NCBI GenBank assembly: GCA_964019425.1
Contig: OZ025843.1
Location: 186,001-250,000 of the forward strand
Length of the DNA: 64,000 nucleotides
DNA from: Flectonema sp. DT1601
Taxonomy: Eukaryota; Euglenozoa; Diplonemea; Diplonemida; Diplonemidae
Direction: 5' to 3'
Positions 62,328-64,000 of the stretch are shown piece by piece. How positions within the stretch are numbered: position 1 is the stretch's first letter; each line of letters begins with the position of its first letter. The notes below the pieces were generated by a model. That model saw only the letters and a program-made list of their open reading frames with translations. It searched no databases and was not told where the DNA came from. Position numbers and translations under genes: made by a program.

Positions 62328-62987
62328 TTAACGCTTTGATTGGTAAAGAATATCTGAATCACATAACCCGACAGCCTCCATAACATCTTTTCTCGACATG
62401 TTGTGTTGTTGTGTTGTGTGACGTAGTAAAAGATGAATATTATCAACCCAACGATCATTATGTTTTATAAACCAACGAGCACTAGCTGCAATGTTCGAAA
62501 GATACTCCGGATCGACGAGTTTAGACTGCTGTAATTGCTCCGACAGCTCCACGTCTTCCTGTTTCAACTCCGAAACAGTTTTTAGCAGTTTAGTTCGATT
62601 CTCTGTCTCAGGACATTTTTCTTCAATTTCTCTTATACGTTTTTGAATAGTGTCATTTTTTTCAATCGTTTCTGACAGGGTTCGTTCTTGTTTTGATTTT
62701 TTATTTTCAAGTTTCACCGTGAGATCAGAAGGGAACGACCACAGCAGAGTGCTGACCCCAACCTTGTCTTGCCTCACCTTATCCTCAGCTACTAACATTT
62801 TTACAGCTTCTTCGACCGAATTAAAAACTATTCCCTTTGCCTTTGGCAATAGTTTAATTAAATCCTTCATAGTAAAAGGTTGGAGTTGCTCATGAAAGTA
62901 GTTGAGCGCTCGTTCCATTTTCTCTTCCTCGTTAAGCCCCCTTTTCTTCTTTAAAGCATTTTTTGCAGCTGGTTTTTTTGCAGGCAT
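62328..62987 (-). CDS. MND1: Meiotic recombination protein Mnd1
   Basis: 219 residues, the usual size of Mnd1 (about 205-220). The N-terminus is Lys-rich. A winged-helix domain occupies about 20-85 (LNEEEKMERALNYFHEQLQP ... LPKAKGIVFNSVEEAVKMLV), ending LLWSFPSD. A coiled coil follows (90-160), then the C-terminal ASARWFIKHNDRWVDNIHLL. Known role: with Hop2 it stimulates Dmc1/Rad51 strand exchange in meiosis. Its presence suggests the organism has a meiotic programme. The spacer to the next gene upstream is only 100 bp, with a T-rich tract and AG sites (ACTACAG and AAAACAG) before the ATG. Confidence 0.9.
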   Translation of the reverse strand: MPAKKPAAKNALKKKRGLNEEEKMERALNYFHEQLQPFTMKDLIKLLPKAKGIVFNSVEEAVKMLVAEDKVRQDKVGVSTLLWSFPSDLTVKLENKKSKQERTLSETIEKNDTIQKRIREIEEKCPETENRTKLLKTVSELKQEDVELSEQLQQSKLVDPEYLSNIAASARWFIKHNDRWVDNIHLLLRHTTQQHNMSRKDVMEAVGLCDSDILYQSKR

Positions 62988-63086
62988 CTTTTTTCCTTTA
63001 TCTGTTTTTAAAAAAAAAGACTGTAGTAATTATCCAAGTCAAAGTCGATAAAAAAAAAAAAGAAAAAAAAAAAAAACGCTGAAGAA
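62988..63086 (-). promoter_or_regulatory. 99-bp spacer with T-rich tract and AG acceptors
   Basis: Read on the minus strand it goes T-rich tract, then ATTACTACAG and TTAAAAACAG, then the Mnd1 ATG. It is too short for a typical separate terminator plus promoter and fits processing of a shared precursor RNA. Confidence 0.45.
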
Positions 63087-64000
63087 CTAGTTAGATAAGT
63101 TTTTTAGATTCAATTTTGAAGCCTTGATGAATAGGTCTTCATTTTCATTTGGTAGTCTCACAGATTTGATAATCTCACTGTCGCCGTAGCCGAGAAATCC
63201 ATTTCCGACAAATGTCACATTGCGGAGTTTAGATATGTCGAGAGATTCTACGGAATAGCAGCAGCTTAAGCATTTGATTCCTATCGAAGTTAGACTTGAA
63301 AACCCTGTCATGTCGAGAGTCTTAATCGAAGAACAGTTTTTAAGAAAAGCATCACCAACGGATGTGACATTACAAAAACTTGAAAAATCCAATTGTGTAA
63401 TCGACGAACACCTCGCAAGGAACCCAGTTCCTATATCTGTGACGTTATGAAAACCAGAAAGGTTGAGTTCCCGTAAAGAACAATCATAAAGAAAATAACT
63501 TCCTATTGACGTGACGTTGATGAAAACTGACACGTCAAGTTTTGTGAGACTGCTACAGCTGCATAAGAAATTATCTTCAATAACAGTAACGCTGCTCAAT
63601 CCTGATAAGTCAATCTTGGTAATGGTGTGACAGTAGTCTAGAAATCGTTCACTGATAGTAGAGACATCACGGCTACAATTACCGAAGATTAAGGTTGATA
63701 TTCCCAGAGGTACCAGTTCTGCATCAAAACAGACACGACCATCGTTCGAGAACGTCGGAGTGTCCAGTCGGAGAATTTCATTTTTTCCAATTTTTGAAAT
63801 GACTTTTTTCCTTTCACTCTCGTTGACAAGATTCGATAATTCGAACAGCTGATATTTCTTTTTTGAGATAATCAACTCTGAGTCTGAACACACTCCTAAA
63901 GATGTTATGTTTGTTGTTTCTAAAACAATCTCACCACCGAATGAGAGTTCAAGTTCTTCCGTAACAACACACCACTCATCAGCAACCGTTCGTATCACAT
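63087..64000 (-). CDS. Leucine-rich-repeat protein (BspA-like), 5' end beyond window
   Basis: The frame is open to the window edge without a suitable ATG, so the N-terminus is missing (304 codons seen). From about residue 105 there are six to seven 23-25-residue repeats of the form LDxSxxxNVTSIGxxFLxxCSSI, a BspA/TpLRR-type pattern often expanded in protists. The final residues are polar (KASKLNLKNLSN). The role is unknown; proteins of this type often mediate binding, at the surface or inside the cell. Confidence 0.8.
   Translation of the reverse strand, partial: VIRTVADEWCVVTEELELSFGGEIVLETTNITSLGVCSDSELIISKKKYQLFELSNLVNESERKKVISKIGKNEILRLDTPTFSNDGRVCFDAELVPLGISTLIFGNCSRDVSTISERFLDYCHTITKIDLSGLSSVTVIEDNFLCSCSSLTKLDVSVFINVTSIGSYFLYDCSLRELNLSGFHNVTDIGTGFLARCSSITQLDFSSFCNVTSVGDAFLKNCSSIKTLDMTGFSSLTSIGIKCLSCCYSVESLDISKLRNVTFVGNGFLGYGDSEIIKSVRLPNENEDLFIKASKLNLKNLSN

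Noticed and set aside
1-64000. Kinetoplastid origin
   Set aside because: One-way genes fit, but several cis introns within single genes do not fit typical kinetoplastids. Lineage left open.

Overview
The window comes from a nuclear genome of a flagellated protist. It holds an IFT-A ciliary transport gene (IFT139/TTC21B), a Tctex-type dynein light chain, SF-assemblin (basal-body root fibre), a meiotic Mnd1, an ERMES-type Mdm12-like SMP protein, and several genes with short GT-AG introns. The DNA is AT-rich and full of long A and T runs. No ribosomal or transfer RNA gene was recognised. Every gene that can be supported lies on the minus strand, some are only 88-130 bp apart, and most have an AG acceptor-like site 2-40 nt before the start codon. 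This one-way layout recalls polycistronic transcription with spliced-leader trans-splicing, as in Euglenozoa, but the lineage cannot be fixed from sequence alone.

Layout from left to right (all transcription runs right to left). 1-5136: 3'-truncated gene for a very large mucin-like membrane protein. 5137-6586: spacer with nested duplications and a duplicated hairpin-ended element. 6587-13871: dynein light chain, an EF-hand-like protein and a PH-PDZ-PH coiled-coil protein. 15745-20935: divergent Hsp70 whose last intron contains 22 copies of a 128-bp satellite. 21265-25475: IFT139. 26396-33323: DysF-PH protein, an unknown 195-aa protein, Mdm12-like protein, a degenerate sirtuin and an acyltransferase-like membrane protein. 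33439-57934: four tandem units of 4.5-8.7 kb, each with a proline-rich repeat surface-protein gene (882, 1055, 569 and 1706 aa) and a broken P-loop NTPase relic upstream of it. 59576-60883: a diverged fifth member of the surface-protein family. 61445-64000: SF-assemblin, Mnd1 and a 5'-truncated leucine-rich-repeat protein.

The most striking part is the tandem array. The signal peptide, transmembrane segment and cytoplasmic tail are nearly invariant, while the extracellular repeats (modules of 33, 21 and 39 nt, all multiples of three) differ widely in number and order. This looks like a rapidly evolving surface-coat family. Second is the satellite-filled Hsp70 intron, in a genome where the other introns seen are 57-87 nt. 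Third is a roughly 100-bp element found twice, each time between two direct copies of its flanking DNA.
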